Source: Neostapfia colusana
Lineage: Eukaryota; Streptophyta; Magnoliopsida; Poales; Poaceae
Reading direction: 5' to 3'
Length of the DNA stretch: 64,000 bases
NCBI GenBank assembly: GCA_030760725.1
Contig: JASWHV010000003.1
Location: 63,507,264 to 63,571,263 of the forward strand
Program-made: the position numbers and the translations under genes
Part shown: positions 11,668-22,697 of the stretch, piece by piece
Numbering within the stretch: the first letter of the stretch is position 1
Layout: each line of letters opens with the position of its first letter
Notes under the pieces: model-generated
The model's database searches: none
What the model was told of the DNA's origin: nothing
The model's input: the letters and a program-made list of their open reading frames with translations, nothing else

Positions 11668-11796
11668 GGCTTGTTTGGCTAATAAGAAATGGAGTGGAAT
11701 GGAATGGAGTGGAATGGAGTGGATTAAGAGGTATTAGAACAAAAATTAGTTCATTTTCACTCCAATCCACTCCATTTCTTATTACCCAAACAAGCA
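11668..11796. mobile_element. Short foldback MITE
   Basis: About 129 bp with long inverted arms: GCTTGTTTGG then AATAAGAAATGGAGTGGA at the left, and TCCACTCCATTTCTTATT then CCAAACAAGC at the right. The left arm also contains a tandem GGAATGGAGT. The arms could fold into a near-complete hairpin. The target duplication is not clear. Confidence 0.7.
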
Positions 11797-12407
11797 CTAA
11801 AGATCTCGAAACCCCTCAGTGCCCGTTAGACCCACCCCTATTGGAATGTGTACTTGAGTAGTCTAAGAGCAAGTCAACGAAGGTGATATACAAAGCACTT
11901 CGTCTTCTTCTCTGACATGGAAAGGAGAAGACAGGTGAGAGGACGCAGCTTGGCGCTCCTGCATGCGTCTAACACGCCATTTTTGAATTGAGGAATAAGA
12001 AATAATACTCCTTTCATTTCCAACAACGTCAATTTAAGAATACAGATGGTGCTCGGCTACTCTTTGGAAACGGGTCCAGCGAGGGAAAACAGAAATAGAA
12101 CATGGGACCACTGAGATAATAAAAAATATTATATAGTACTGATATAGACAATCAGTAGTCAAATTAGTGTATCAGTTGGCTGGAACAAAACAATTGTTTG
12201 GGTGCATTATTGAACCTGCACCGAAAAGATATTTTAGAGTAATTATTTGCGCCCCCTCTCCCCGCTTGTTCGTGTATACGGCGCACGCCTCACGCACGTT
12301 CGTTTCACCTGTCCTCCGATGGGGAGTCCAATATTTCGGCCGATTGACATAACACTGTTCACGAGGTCATCTGCGGATTAAGAAAAAAAATGTGCACTGG
12401 CAGGTCG
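11797..12407. other. Intergenic DNA, no gene recognised
   Basis: Non-coding as far as I can see, ending at the hAT target site. Confidence 0.45.
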
Positions 12408-12415
12408 GTATGGAG

Positions 12416-14535
12416 TAGTGGTGGGACTCGGGCCATGCCGGGCCGGCCCAGCCCGGTCCGGTCGTGCTTCGGGCTGGTTTAGCCCGTGGCCCGAAAGCAC
12501 GACGGGCCAGTTCGTGTTGGGCCGGGCAGCCCGAACTGCCACACTTCTGGCCCAGGCACGACGCGGAGCACGCCCGGCCCTCTTCGGGCCGTGCCCGGCC
12601 CAAACCGACCCGAAAATTGGAAATATTTTTAAAAAATTAGAAAAAATACAAAAAAATCAAAAAATAAAAATTGGAACAAAAAACAAAAAAATGCATACAA
12701 GAGGATAACTTACAAGATTTATTTAAAACTTCATGCATACGCATAAAAAAACACAAGCCAAATTTTTTTGGGGGAATATAATTTTATTGATAAGTTCGTT
12801 ACAAACTGCCTCGTTAAAAACCTTACACTCATTACGAGCTCCCCCGTAAGGAAGAGAGTATAGTTTGTTTAAGTTTTTATCCATACAATCAACAATACAT
12901 CATTCAGACTCATCTAGCTCAAGATCCTCCACCGCTTTTATAATTTCTGGATCCTCAAGACGGTGATGGTCTCTAGATTCCGCCGCCTCCCAATCTTCAT
13001 GTGAGACACTCAACCATCTTTGGTGTAAGAGAGGACCTACAAAAGTGATCGAAAAAAATTAACATTAAATCATTATAACATATGTTAAAGAAAAATGACC
13101 GGCGATCTACTAACCTCCTTTCTTCTGTTATCCTTCCAGCTAAGCTAAATATAGCTTCGGAAGACACACTTGAAACTGGAATAAGCAAAACATCATGCGC
13201 AAATTGAGAGAGCACCAAAAACTGACGTTCATTGTCTTTCCACCACGCTAAGAGGTCCACCTCAACATCATCCTAAGAACCAACGTAAATGATATGGTAA
13301 ATATATTTTCAGATTTAGATGTTAATAAAAGCAAAAAAACATACCTGAAGCATTGGATCGTGAGCTACGTGATCTATATCGAGATAGTGGGACAACTTCG
13401 CGCTTGGATTCCAATTTGACCTAGAGCCATGTGAGGATGTAGTAGAAGTTTCCTTGGACTTTAATTTTTTCCACATGTTAGCTGCCGTACTTCTTCTCTT
13501 TTCAAGTTGTTGTCCTTCGACTCTAGGGCGCGATTGTCCATATTTCTGTTGATACATACAAAATACTCGAAATATCTCAGACTTAACATGTGAGTATGCA
13601 GAAGAGTAATCAAGATCAAGTTTATCACCAATAAATTGTAAAGCAGCCTCTAATTACTCTAGTTTTTTACGTGGATAAAAAATTAGAGAAAAACTATAAA
13701 GATGTGGGATAGCATTAAAATACTTTAGATATTTTGCTTTCATTTCTACAACAATAGGAGCAAGTATTTTATCATTCTCATATTCATGAAATATTTCTAC
13801 AAAAGTCATTAGCCATTCAAATAAAAGGGGAGAAGTAGGATAAAAGATACCGGACAACAAGGTAATTGCATTATAGAATGGCTTCAATAAGTGTCGAAAA
13901 CGTGATGCTGTGATCCAATCTATTTTATGAAACACTATACCTGCATCTTGAGCATTCATAAAAGTGGTGAAAAATATTCTCATACCTTTTTAATTGCTTC
14001 AACATGGTGTATGTACAGTTCCATCGCACTTTCATATCTAGTGAAAGCTTCTTTGGTTTCAACCCTTTTACACGGCCGGGGCGCGCGGCAGGCACGGGCG
14101 GCCGGGCGGGGGCGCCGGGCGCGTGGCGGGCTGGGGCGCGAGCGGGCGGCTCGGCTTGAGGCGGGTCGGCGGGTGCGCGCGGCAGATGACAGGCAGGGGG
14201 CGGGGTCGGCGGCTGAGGAGGAGAAGTGAAACCGAAAAAACCAAGACCGAACGGAGCCGGATAAAGTAGAAAACCTACGGGCCGGAACCGGGCTGATGGG
14301 CTCTATCGGGCCGTTTTCAAATTTTCGGGCCAACCGGGCCGGGCCGGCACGAGCATGGCCCGAAACTTCCTGTCGTGCCGCCCATCGTGCCCGATTTCCA
14401 GGCCCGACACAGCCCGAAGCTTCGGGCCGGGCCGGCCTGGCCCAATTCCATTTCGTGCCGGACCGAGCCTCGTGCCGTGCTTTTCCACCGGGCCTTGGCC
14501 CGCCCGAAAGTAGTCCGGCCCAAGTCCGAGCACTA
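12416..14535 (-). mobile_element. Defective hAT transposon
   Basis: The ends are TAGTGGTGGGACTCGGGCC and the inverse of TAGTGCTCGGACTTGGGCC (16 of 19 identical). They are flanked by a perfect 8-bp direct repeat GTATGGAG (12408-12415 and 14536-14543), the hallmark of hAT insertion. GGGCCGGCCC-type subterminal repeats lie inside both ends. The body holds only the C-terminal half of a transposase on the minus strand. Where the N-terminal half should be, 14060-14220 is a GC-rich block without a zinc finger. Confidence 0.93.
12990..14050 (-). pseudogene. hAT transposase, C-terminal half (RNase H-like core and hATC dimerisation domain)
   Basis: Minus-strand exons encode, in order: a core segment (KIDWITASRFRHLLKPFYNA, then FYPTSPLLFEWLMTF, at 13983-13654); a basic linker (13557-13315); and the hATC dimerisation domain with DLLAWWKDNERQF and SVSSEAIFSLAGR (13260-13130). 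Two introns with good signals survive, one with donor CTTCAG|GTATGT and one with donor GAAAGGAG|GTTAGT. An in-frame stop near 13657 breaks the core. The BED zinc finger is missing, so this copy cannot act alone. Confidence 0.82.
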
Positions 14536-14543
14536 GTATGGAG

Positions 14544-15165
14544 TACAGCAAAGCGTATGCCCCTCGAACGAAACTGATGATCAAGACAGCTGATATATCC
14601 GCAGTAGCAGCAACTGCTAATCTTCCGTCTTGAAGGGGAAAGCAAAATGATATTCTCACTGTATGCAGAACGAACATGTTTATATATCGCAGTACTCATG
14701 ATTGTTCCCAAGCGTGCAAGTGCATTGAACAGCTGCATCAGCGTGCGATGCAGACGCTGACAGGAATTCCAGATCAACAGCAACAAAAAAATCTTGAACA
14801 CATTTTTCCTTGCACAAAGATACCATAGTCTGAGATTTTGCATCGCATGACGATGGACAGAAGCAGTGACACGGTGCTAGTAGTAGTTTCCAACGGCATT
14901 TTCATTGCATGCAAGAGCAGTGGGTGTTTTTGGCTGCTTTCCATCCGTCTCAAATAACGCTCGGCCCCGTCAGCCTGCATGAGCCCCTCTCCAGTGACGC
15001 GTGAACTGGAACCTAACACTGCCAGTGCCAGTCGCCATTCCCGATTGATGGATGCGGCGGTTCTTCTTGCTGCCGGCGCTCGCTCACTCCCTCCCTGTTG
15101 TTCGCGTACCGCGGCATCGAGCAAGCTTAGCGTCCCGGTCTCCGCACAGTCTAATAATTCACGCC
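14544..15165. other. Intergenic DNA between hAT element and poly-G run
   Basis: Short open frames on both strands without recognisable domains; no gene is supported. Confidence 0.45.
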
Positions 15166-15189
15166 GGGGGGGGGGGGGGGGGGGGGGGG
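15166..15189 (+). repeat. 24-base guanine homopolymer
   Basis: Twenty-four consecutive G residues are followed by CGGGGC. A tract like this can form G-quadruplexes and is error-prone in sequencing, so its exact length should be treated with caution. Confidence 0.95.
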
Positions 15190-15759
15190 CGGGGCGCTCC
15201 TGCCTGACGTGTGGTCGGTAGGTTTGACATTTATATGCTCATGGACCATTACGTCTGTGCTTGCATCGTCTGATCAAAGTCAGCAGCCGGCACGTGCCGT
15301 ACGCGGCAACGGCCTGCTTGTCTTGATCTTTTTTCATCAGGGTAAACAATAAGCCATTGCGGGCAGAAGTCAGACGTGATCCGTAATCTGGGTTAACCAC
15401 TTGATTTAGCCTGATATTTTTAGCAAATTGTTCGGCTAGATTTTGACCATCAACCTGTGGCCCATGACTGCGTCTGCATGGCAACTTGCATTGTTTTACT
15501 CTTGAAAGCAAGAAGCAACTTGATCTTGCTCACTCTGCAACCTGCGTCCTCGATGTGTGTTGCAGCGAGAAAGGTAGGCGATGAAAGTGTGCAACGGCGG
15601 CTGTATTTGCTGACCGTTTCCTCAAGGCATCTTCATTTCTTGATTTAGACTTATTTATATGCGCGTGGACGAAGATTTCCATGTACCACTTACACTCTAT
15701 CTAGCAGCAACTGCTAATTAATTTGCCGTCGAAGAGGAAAGAAAAATTATAACCCCCGT
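15190..15759. other. Intergenic DNA, no gene recognised
   Basis: I see no gene, terminal repeat or RNA here. Confidence 0.45.
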
Positions 15760-15765
15760 CTTGAG

Positions 15766-16248
15766 TGTAGCGGCTATTTCACGACAACTAAAATTTACAT
15801 ACAGGATAGAGGAAACTATCGAGTATCCGTGTCTTGATGATCTCAGTGGTAATAAAGACACGGGTTACCCAAGTTTATATCATCTTGTTGATATAATACC
15901 CTACTCCTATTAGATGATTACTTATCAAGATGAGTCATACAATGGGAGTTGCATATGAGGATTTGTTGATTTATGAGAGGATCTCTCTATGGATGTCTCA
16001 ACTCGGTTTCCCCACCTTTTATAGTGAGGGTGAATGTCTCACGCGTACCTCGCGAGTCAAGTATTAGTGTGGTATATTTATATGGACAATCTCTATCTTG
16101 CTATGTTTAATCTTGGGACGGTTATATCTTTCCTTATCTAGATAGAGTCTAGATGAGAGTCCTTTTCATGCTCCGTTTTCCATGCTAAGACACTCCATAT
16201 TGTGATTCTGTGTCTGGCTGGCCTGGTGGCCACTTAATAGCCCTCACA
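15766..16248 (-). mobile_element. 3' LTR of a minus-strand LTR retrotransposon (outer element of the nest)
   Basis: Starts TGTAGCGGCTATTTCACG and matches the LTR at 33275-33823 along most of its length: shared TCGAGTAT, GATGATCTCA, GGGAGTTG and ATCTAGATAGAGTC-like blocks in the same order. A minus-strand TATA (RC of CCTTTTATAGTG) lies near 16015-16025. It is preceded by CTTGAG (15760-15765), and the same hexamer follows the partner LTR at 33824-33829, which suggests one element split by later insertions. The inner boundary at about 16248 is approximate. Confidence 0.6.
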
Positions 16249-16415
16249 TCTGTAATAAGTTGTATGTAGGCATCGAGTCAGCAAGCTCCGAGTTGGTTGA
16301 CATTGAGTCGGCTGCAAAAGGTTTCAAGAATTTTTTAGATAAAATGGTTGGTTGCACCGTTGGTATAGCCATATGGAACAAATTTTTAAGTTGGAGTTGA
16401 GTCAGAGTTGGTAAG

Positions 16416-18486
16416 CACTACAGCAAATAGGTCACCATACGACCAATTTAATATATGGCCAGCCGTTGTATATAACCTTATATATGACGGCTCAAAGAGG
16501 ACGTCGTATATAAGTTTATATACGACGGTACAACCGTCATTTGTGACATGCCTGTCGTAAATAGAACTAATATACGACAGCCAGCCCTGGGCCATCGTAT
16601 GTTAGTCTGGCCGTCGTATATAGTCCCTATATACAGCCCGTCGGGCCCAACCCTAACTTGTTTCGTCACACGCCGCCGCCTCGCCTCAACCCCACGCCGC
16701 CGCCCTCACCGCTCCGCCGCCCCGCGCTGCCGCCGTCCCCGTGCCGCCACCCCCACGCCGTCGGCCCCCACGCCGGGCTCCCCGAGCCGCTGCTGCGCCC
16801 GTCCGTCGCCCTAGCCGACCGTCGCACTCACCGCAAGTAATTTTTCAGCTATTTCAGTTACTTGGTAACTACACTAATTAGTTGGTAATTATGCTCATGT
16901 AGTTAGAATAGTAGTTCATAATTTTGCTAATTAGTTGTCCGTTGCAAATTACTTGTTATTACATATGCTTAGGTTTAGGTTAATAATGTTTAGGATTTAT
17001 TGTTGTTATGTTAATCATGCTTAATAATGCTTAATCATGTTTATTGTTGTGTGTTAATCATGCTTAATCATGTTACATAGTGGTTAGGTTTAGGTTAATA
17101 AAGCATGGTCGTATATTCTTATGTTAAGAAAATTTGTTTTATTTAGAAGATGCATAGATTTGTTTATGTTAAAACCGGCACAACTCGATTAGGGCACGTC
17201 AATGCCCATTTAGTGTGTCATGTTGTGAGCTGGTCGACTAATCCTAAAGTCGTCGTAAGTTAACGGCAGGCCCCGGCGGGGCATAACCAAGGTTCACAAG
17301 TCGCCTAACCGATCCTAGTCGCCTAGGGACCGATAAGGACAATTAGTCATCGATTAGGGCGACTAATCGACCCTAATCGATGCCTAGTCGTCCTCAGGTC
17401 ATCCTCTGTGTTCTCATGTCAATACCAAGTCCATACAGAGGGCAAGGAGCGCACAAGGGGCCAGAGGCGACAGACACATGACCGAAGGTGGCCATACTGC
17501 GGCGGTGGGCTGCAGCGGGATGCGAGCTGCGGCGGCGACTGGAGCCTGGACTCGGGCGGCGGGGTAGTCGGGATTCACGCGGCGGTGGCTGAGCAGGCGG
17601 GACACGAATGGTGGCAGCTGAGCAATCGAAACTCGGATGGTTGCGGCTGAATGGGTGCTTGGGCGGATTGGAGCTGAGTTGGGCTAGAGTCGCTGGATCT
17701 AAACCGTCAGATGATATCTGACGGTCCTGATTTCATATTGTGTTATATTAAAAAAGCCTCCATCCTAACCCATTCCTCCATCCTAACCCTAAGTCACCAG
17801 TGACGGCAACACACAAATGATGGTGGTGGCCACGTGATGGTGGATGTTGCGGAGGTGTCGGCGGCCGGGCGACGGCGACTATAGGGGCACCGACGGTTGC
17901 AGAGGCGACGGCGGTTGCAGGGGTGTCGGTGGCTGGTCAATGGCGGGAGTGGGGGCGCCGGCGGTCGAGCGACAAGAAGGCTCGAGATGTCAGAGGGAGC
18001 TCGGGGAAGCACGGTATGGGCGTACAGGGTTTCGTGCGGATGGCTAAACGGATGGTAAGTTTCTTGGTGGTTTTTTATATTCATAATGTAGTATTATTCG
18101 TACTAACATATGTTCACAGGAAAAGGAGATCGGCGTGCGACGGAGCGGTACTGCGGTCTATAGGAGAGCTCACGCTTACCCTTCTCAGCAAGTTTCATGA
18201 CCTCTCAAATTAGTTGACACTATATATGTTGTTGAACTTACACAATTTCATTGTTTTTCAGACTAGGTATGGGGAGACGCTGTGAGGATACACGGCGAAG
18301 GGTTCAATTGGGAAAACTCCCCCAACATCGACCCTCAAGCCGCTTATGCAAGCGGAGGTGGAAAAGCACACGGAAGGTGAGTTCATTTACTTTCATTGTT
18401 TTCAATTCAAGATTATTTGATTTTACCTTGAGTTGATTCATTTTTTTGTAGGATTGCCATATTCTCTGGAGTCGTCGACTCCAGGG
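16416..18486 (+). mobile_element. CACTA element, left end and transposase exons (right end lost)
   Basis: Starts CACTACAGCAAATAGG at 16416, followed by subterminal repeats TATATACGACGG / CCGTCGTATATA through about 16640. It then holds GC-rich segments (16650-16840, 17420-17700, 17810-18050) and En/Spm-type transposase exons near 18262-18486. A minus-strand gypsy element interrupts it at about 18487, and no right terminus was found beyond that element. It sits inside the internal region of the outer LTR element. Confidence 0.7.
18262..18486 (+). pseudogene. En/Spm (Ptta-type) transposase exons
   Basis: Exon 18262-18376 (acceptor GTTTTTCAG, donor GGAAG|GTGAGT) encodes VRIHGEGFNWENSPNIDPQ, then AAYASGGGKAHGR. 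After a 75-bp intron (18377-18451, ending TTTTTTGTAG) the frame continues as IAIFSGVVDSRE. The order G-G-G-K-x-H-G-R followed by a short conserved F-S-G-V-V-D-S stretch is typical of the plant transposase family found in CACTA elements. A frame disturbance of about two bases near 18272-18278 puts the first codons out of phase. Everything downstream is lost at the gypsy junction. Confidence 0.68.
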
Positions 18487-18816
18487 AGGCATGACCTGCG
18501 AGAGGTGGTCAACATCGTTGCGCCACTGCTCTTCTATCTTCGGGGTAGCGTCATCACCCGGAGGGTTATGAAGAAGAGCGCGTGTTGTAGCCGGCACGAT
18601 CTCCGGGCTCGCAACTGGCGGCGTCATTGTCGTCATGGCGGCAGAAGGCCGCCGTGTGGTGCAGCAGTAGCTGCGGCAGAAGCGACTACCGTACTGTCGC
18701 CTGCCCGGTCAGATCTACGCTCTGGAGCAGGAAGTGTCCTCTTCCTCCGTTCCCTAGAGTCGACGTCGAGTGGGACGAGAGGAGCCAGCAATGGACTGGA
18801 TGTTCACCATGGTGAT
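18487..18816 (-). pseudogene. Gag N-terminal fragment of a minus-strand gypsy element
   Basis: Reading on the minus strand from an ATG at 18810 it begins MVNIQSIAGSS and later has ALLHNPPGDD and EEQWRNDVDHL. The copy at 62312-62815 (plus strand) has the same order of motifs (MVNI, then ALLHNPPDAR and AEQWRNDVDHL), so both belong to one family. Several in-frame stops are present. The Tat element is inserted six bases before the start codon. The rest of this element, its PBS and LTR, resumes at 31410. Confidence 0.75.
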
Positions 18817-18906
18817 TGTCGGTACCCTCAATATGGGGTACCCCCGCGCACAGGGGAAACTGCCTAAGGACCTCTCCCTTCTCCGCAGGGAGAGCTCCGA
18901 AGGCAC

Positions 18907-19297
18907 CACGTGTCCAGCGGGGCCGGACGTCCCTCTCCTCAGAGGAAAGCTCCGGGCCCGCAACGTGGCCAACAGAGCCAGACCTCCCCCCTCCGCGGGG
19001 AGAGCTCCGAAGGCTCCACGTGTCCAGCGGGGCCAGACCTCCCTCTCCTCAGAGGAGAGCTCTGGGCCCGCCACGTGGCCAGTAGAGCCGGACCTCCCCC
19101 CTCCGCGGGGAGAGCTCCAAAGGCTCCACGTGTCGAGCGGGGCCGGACCTCCCTCTCCTCAGAGGAGAGCTCCGGGCCCACCATGTGGCCAGCAGAGCCG
19201 GACCTTCCTCCTCCGCGGGGAGAGCTCCGAAGGCTCCACGTGTCCAGCGGGGCCGGACCTCCCTCTCCTCAAAGGAGAGCTCCGGGCCCACCACGTG
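18907..19297 (+). promoter_or_regulatory. Phased G-box array in U3 of the 5' LTR
   Basis: CACGTG occurs at 18907, 19017, 19072, 19127, 19237 and 19292. The two missing positions of the 55-bp ladder (18962 and 19182) hold AACGTG and CATGTG. Flanks alternate between CTCCACGTGTCC and GCCACGTGGCC, so the higher-order unit is 110 bp. G-boxes are bound by plant bZIP and bHLH factors; that this array acts as an enhancer is inference. Confidence 0.85.
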
Positions 19298-19705
19298 GCC
19301 AGCAGAACAGCGCTGCCTGCCCCCGCGCGGTAGGCAGCAAGAGTAAAGACGCGTCATACCTTGCCCGTACAAGGTATTCAAGACCCGCGCCTTCCCAAGG
19401 TGCGGAGACGCGGAGCACGCCTCTGTTAGGTGCCGTTGCACCCAATCACATCGCAGTGAAGACTGGCACGCCACGTCAGAGGCTGTACGCCAATAAACAC
19501 AGCGACAAGACATCCCGTGCCGCCCTTGCCATCATCAACCACTACGACTAGCTTGCGGCATGGGCAGGGCGGCAGAACGAAGACTTAGAAGCCCTCGCCA
19601 GAGACAACTGCCGATGTAACTGCGAATACGGTAGATGGCAGGCAATCTCCCCGGGACCACGTGTCGGGTCTCGGGCCCACCTTGTAAGCCACCCGAGCCT
19701 TGGAC

Positions 19706-19713
19706 TATAAAAG
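19706..19713 (+). promoter_or_regulatory. TATA box of the Tat 5' LTR
   Basis: TATAAAAG in the context GGACTATAAAAGGCTCGG; the equivalent in the 3' LTR is at 31084-31091. Confidence 0.75.
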
Positions 19714-20033
19714 GCTCGGGTAGGCAACGTTAGCAAGGGTTCGACTTTTACACACTCGCACCTGAGTCTTTCGCACCCCAGCACTTAGGTCATCCCCAAG
19801 CTAAGAACTCCGGTTCTGAGCACCGAGCAATACAACGAGCATCTCTGCTCACCGTGGACGTAGGGTTTTACGCTCCGACGGCCTGAACCACATAAAAACC
19901 CCTGTGTCAAGCTTCTCCTTCAATCGTCCCTAACGCGTGAGCTCTCCGTGAGTGACTAGCCCCTCCGAAAAAGAACCTCCGCGGGCTGCCCAGAGCAGGC
20001 CCGTGGGAAGTGTATACAACACACTTCGACATT

Positions 20034-20051
20034 TGGCACGCCAGGTAGGGG
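20034..20051 (+). other. Primer-binding site of the Tat element
   Basis: TGGCACGCCAGGTAGGGG starts two bases after the LTR. Its inverse ends in CCA, as expected for pairing with a tRNA 3' end. I do not assign the tRNA. Confidence 0.75.
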
Positions 20052-20690
20052 GCTTTTCCCTTGCGTGACGAGGTTTTGCCGACGAAGATGACAAAGCTTC
20101 CTTTAATGGCAAGCTCTCTCCGCCCATGTTCTCGATGAACGGTGACCAGCAGGGACTATGTCTCGACACACTCGGGACAGAGTATGTCGGTGCAAGATGG
20201 AAGCCAGTAGCCGGCTCCGGCAGCGCCAACTCCGACAGCGCAGACTCCAGCAAGCCCGAGATCTGCTACAGCGCTGAGTGTCTCCCACTGGAACGCACTA
20301 GCTGCAGCACGAGCGCTACTGCGCAATTCACCTGCCAGGGACGTGCCTCAGTCAGCAACCCAGCAGTGGATTCACGACGTAGACCATCTCATCGTCGCCG
20401 CCGCCAACCCTCAGCTTCGGCGGGGACGACGTCCAAGTCAACCGGTTGTGTCGCTGACGCGCACACCAACGGTTGATGGGCAGACGACAGACTCCCGCTC
20501 CGCTAGGCTCTCATCAGCAGACCTGAGGTCGGAGCTGGAACGACGCCACCTAGGCAAAGATGCCCGTGTGGTCATCGAGCGACGACGAGAAAGGTGTCGC
20601 AACAAAGAGGCCGGCGACAGCATGTCAACCGCCTCGACCCAACCTGGGCTGCAGACGTTTGCTACTTGCTCTCTGCCCTAGGCATATGCC

Positions 20691-21749
20691 ATGCAGCATA
20701 TGCCCCAGCCATATGCCCTGCAAACGGTGCCCCCGGTCTATGGCGCAGCCTTGCCCATACCGGGGTACATGGTGCCGACAGCGAACCAAGCGTTCGCAGC
20801 ACCAACTCCTGCGGCAACAAGAGCAGGATGTGCAGCCCTAGCGCCACACCTTCGCTTCGTGAATTGGCCACGCAAGTTCCGGCTGCACCTGCCCGAGAAG
20901 TACGATGGCAGCGTCAACCCGGTGGAATTCCTCCAGATCTACTCCACCGCCATCCTTGCTGCAGGAGGGGACGAGGCCGTCATGGCCAGCTACTTCCCCG
21001 TCGCCTTGACCGGCCCAGCCCGGTCTTGGCTCATGAATCTCCCCCAGGGTTCCATAACCTCCTCGGGAGAGCTCTGCCGGCAGTTTACTGCGAACTTCGG
21101 CAGCTCCTACACCCGGCCTGGCATGGAGCTCGACCTCCATGCCATCCAACAACAATCTGCAGAGACGTTGCGCTCCTTCATCCAGCGGTTCTCTCAGGTC
21201 CGGAACACCATCCCACATATCCAAAATGCTTCTGTGGTGGTGGCATTCTGGCAGGGTGTACGGGATACGAAGATGCTCGAGAAGCTCGTGACCAGAGAAG
21301 TGCGCGGCGTCTCAGAGCTCTTCAGCCTGGTGGACAAGTGCGCTAGGGCAGCAGAAGGGCGGAACTGGCACTCACAGCCAGCCTCCGAATCAGGAGGACA
21401 GCCCGGATCTGGCGCTGCTTCCCATGGAAGGAGCAAGAAGATCAAGAACCGGGGCGGTGGCAAGATGAAGCCACCGACCGCAGCTCCCGTTGCTGCAGCA
21501 GCAGCACCCAGTGGAGCTCGGGGGCCACGCCCCGACAAGAGGCAGTGACAGTCACCAGCTCCAGATGGTGACCAAGGCAAGCCGTGCCCCGTGCACAACA
21601 CCAGCAGCCATACTGCTGCTGAGTGCCGGGAGATTCAGAAGCTCGCGGAGCACTTCCGCAAAGGGAAGCAACCGCGTACCGATGCCCCTCCTTTCCGTCA
21701 AAGGGAGGGCAAGCAGAAGGTCGACACCCAGGACAACGTCAGCCACTAG
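20691..21749 (+). pseudogene. Tat gag (capsid region), decayed
   Basis: The frame contains the retrotransposon gag fold: LRFVNWPRKFRLHLPEKYDG, then FLQIYSTAILAAGGDEA, GPARSWLMNLP and ELCRQFTANFGS. A basic, alanine-rich tail follows. Downstream CPVHNTSSHTAAECREIQ has the C-x2-H/H-x-C spacing of the single Tat gag knuckle. In-frame stops occur at 21546-21548 and 21747-21749. Upstream coding from about 20087 is also interrupted, so the true start cannot be fixed. Gag forms the particle in which reverse transcription takes place. Confidence 0.85.
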
Positions 21750-22634
21750 GTGGAGTTCCAGGAGCCTCAGCGCGCCGTGAAGGCGGTACACAACCATGAG
21801 GACTCCGGCTCCAGCGACGATGAGCGTCGGAAGACGCTCTACGTCATCTACGGTGGGTTCGCTGACCCCTCGTCCCGAAGCGCAGTCAAAACTCTACGCC
21901 GAGCGGTAGCGTCGGTGGATCCTCTCCCAAGTGCCTCGCCGCACCTCAAGTGGATGGGAATCCCCATCAGCTTCGACGCCACCGACTGCTCTAGGAACAT
22001 GGCTGGGTCTCGCCAACTACCGCTCTTGGTAGCACCCACCATCGCCAACGTGAGGATGTACCACGTTCTGGTATATGGCGGGGCTGGGTTGAACCTCATC
22101 AGCCGCGCAGCTTTCCAGAAGCTGTAGATCCCAATGGCCAAGCTCACCCCATCGAGCCCGTTCTCAGGGGTAGGGCCGGGACAAGTCGTCCCCTACGCCA
22201 ACATCAGCCTTCCGGTGACCTTTGGGGCACCGGACAGCTATCGAACAAAGTACATTCTGTTCGACGTGGCGGAGATCGACCTCCCCTTCAGCGCCATAAT
22301 CGGCAGGCCAGCCTTGTACCGATTTATGGCGGTAGCCCACTACGGCTACCTCATCTTGAAGATGCCCACACCAACAGACGTCCTCAAGATTCGTGGAGAC
22401 CGAACTGCTACAGTATCAGCCTTGGAGAAGCTCCAAGCACTTGCAACAGCCCGAGCACCAGCCCCTGGCGGTGCAGAACCGGGCCAGCTCCACGCGAGTG
22501 CACGCCACCGTGCCTCGACCTCAGCACCCCGCGTGCAACCCCTCGACGATGGCGACGTCCCCCTGAAGGTCATCCAATTGGGCGCCGACGCGGCCCAGAC
22601 CACCCGGGTAGCAGGGGGCCTGGGCAGCAAATAG
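21750..22634 (+). pseudogene. Tat aspartic protease region, catalytic Asp lost
   Basis: In the same frame as gag. The active-site segment reads HVLVYGGAGLNLISRAAF, whereas the family has Asp before GGAGLN. Here the codon is TAT at 22074-22076, so the nucleophile is missing. The flap and C-terminal part (SYRTKYILFDVAEIDLPFSA, then IIGRPALYRF) are well preserved. A stop at 22125-22127 and another at 22632-22634 interrupt it. It could not process a polyprotein. Confidence 0.85.
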
Positions 22635-22697
22635 GAAGGTGCGCTCATCACCTTCCTCCGGCACAACGTCGACGTGTTTTCATGGCAGCCGTCGTAG

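Larger units (their letters stand above)
18817..20031 (+). repeat. 5' LTR of the Tat element
   Basis: Begins TGTCGGTACCC and ends CACTTCGACA. U3 contains an array of 55-bp units, each centred on CACGTG or a decayed form of it. TATAAAAG is at 19706-19713, in GGACTATAAAAGGCTCGG, which marks the promoter. Confidence 0.95.

Noticed and set aside
18907..19297. CRISPR-like regular spacing of repeats
   Set aside because: The spacing is regular but the whole unit, not only a short repeat, is conserved. It lies in a plant LTR and there are no cas genes.
18754..19551. Long overlapping ORFs on both strands across the Tat 5' LTR (also 30021-30767 in the 3' LTR)
   Set aside because: They are open because the 55-bp repeat units lack stops in several frames. 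There is no domain and all are repeats of the same short peptide.
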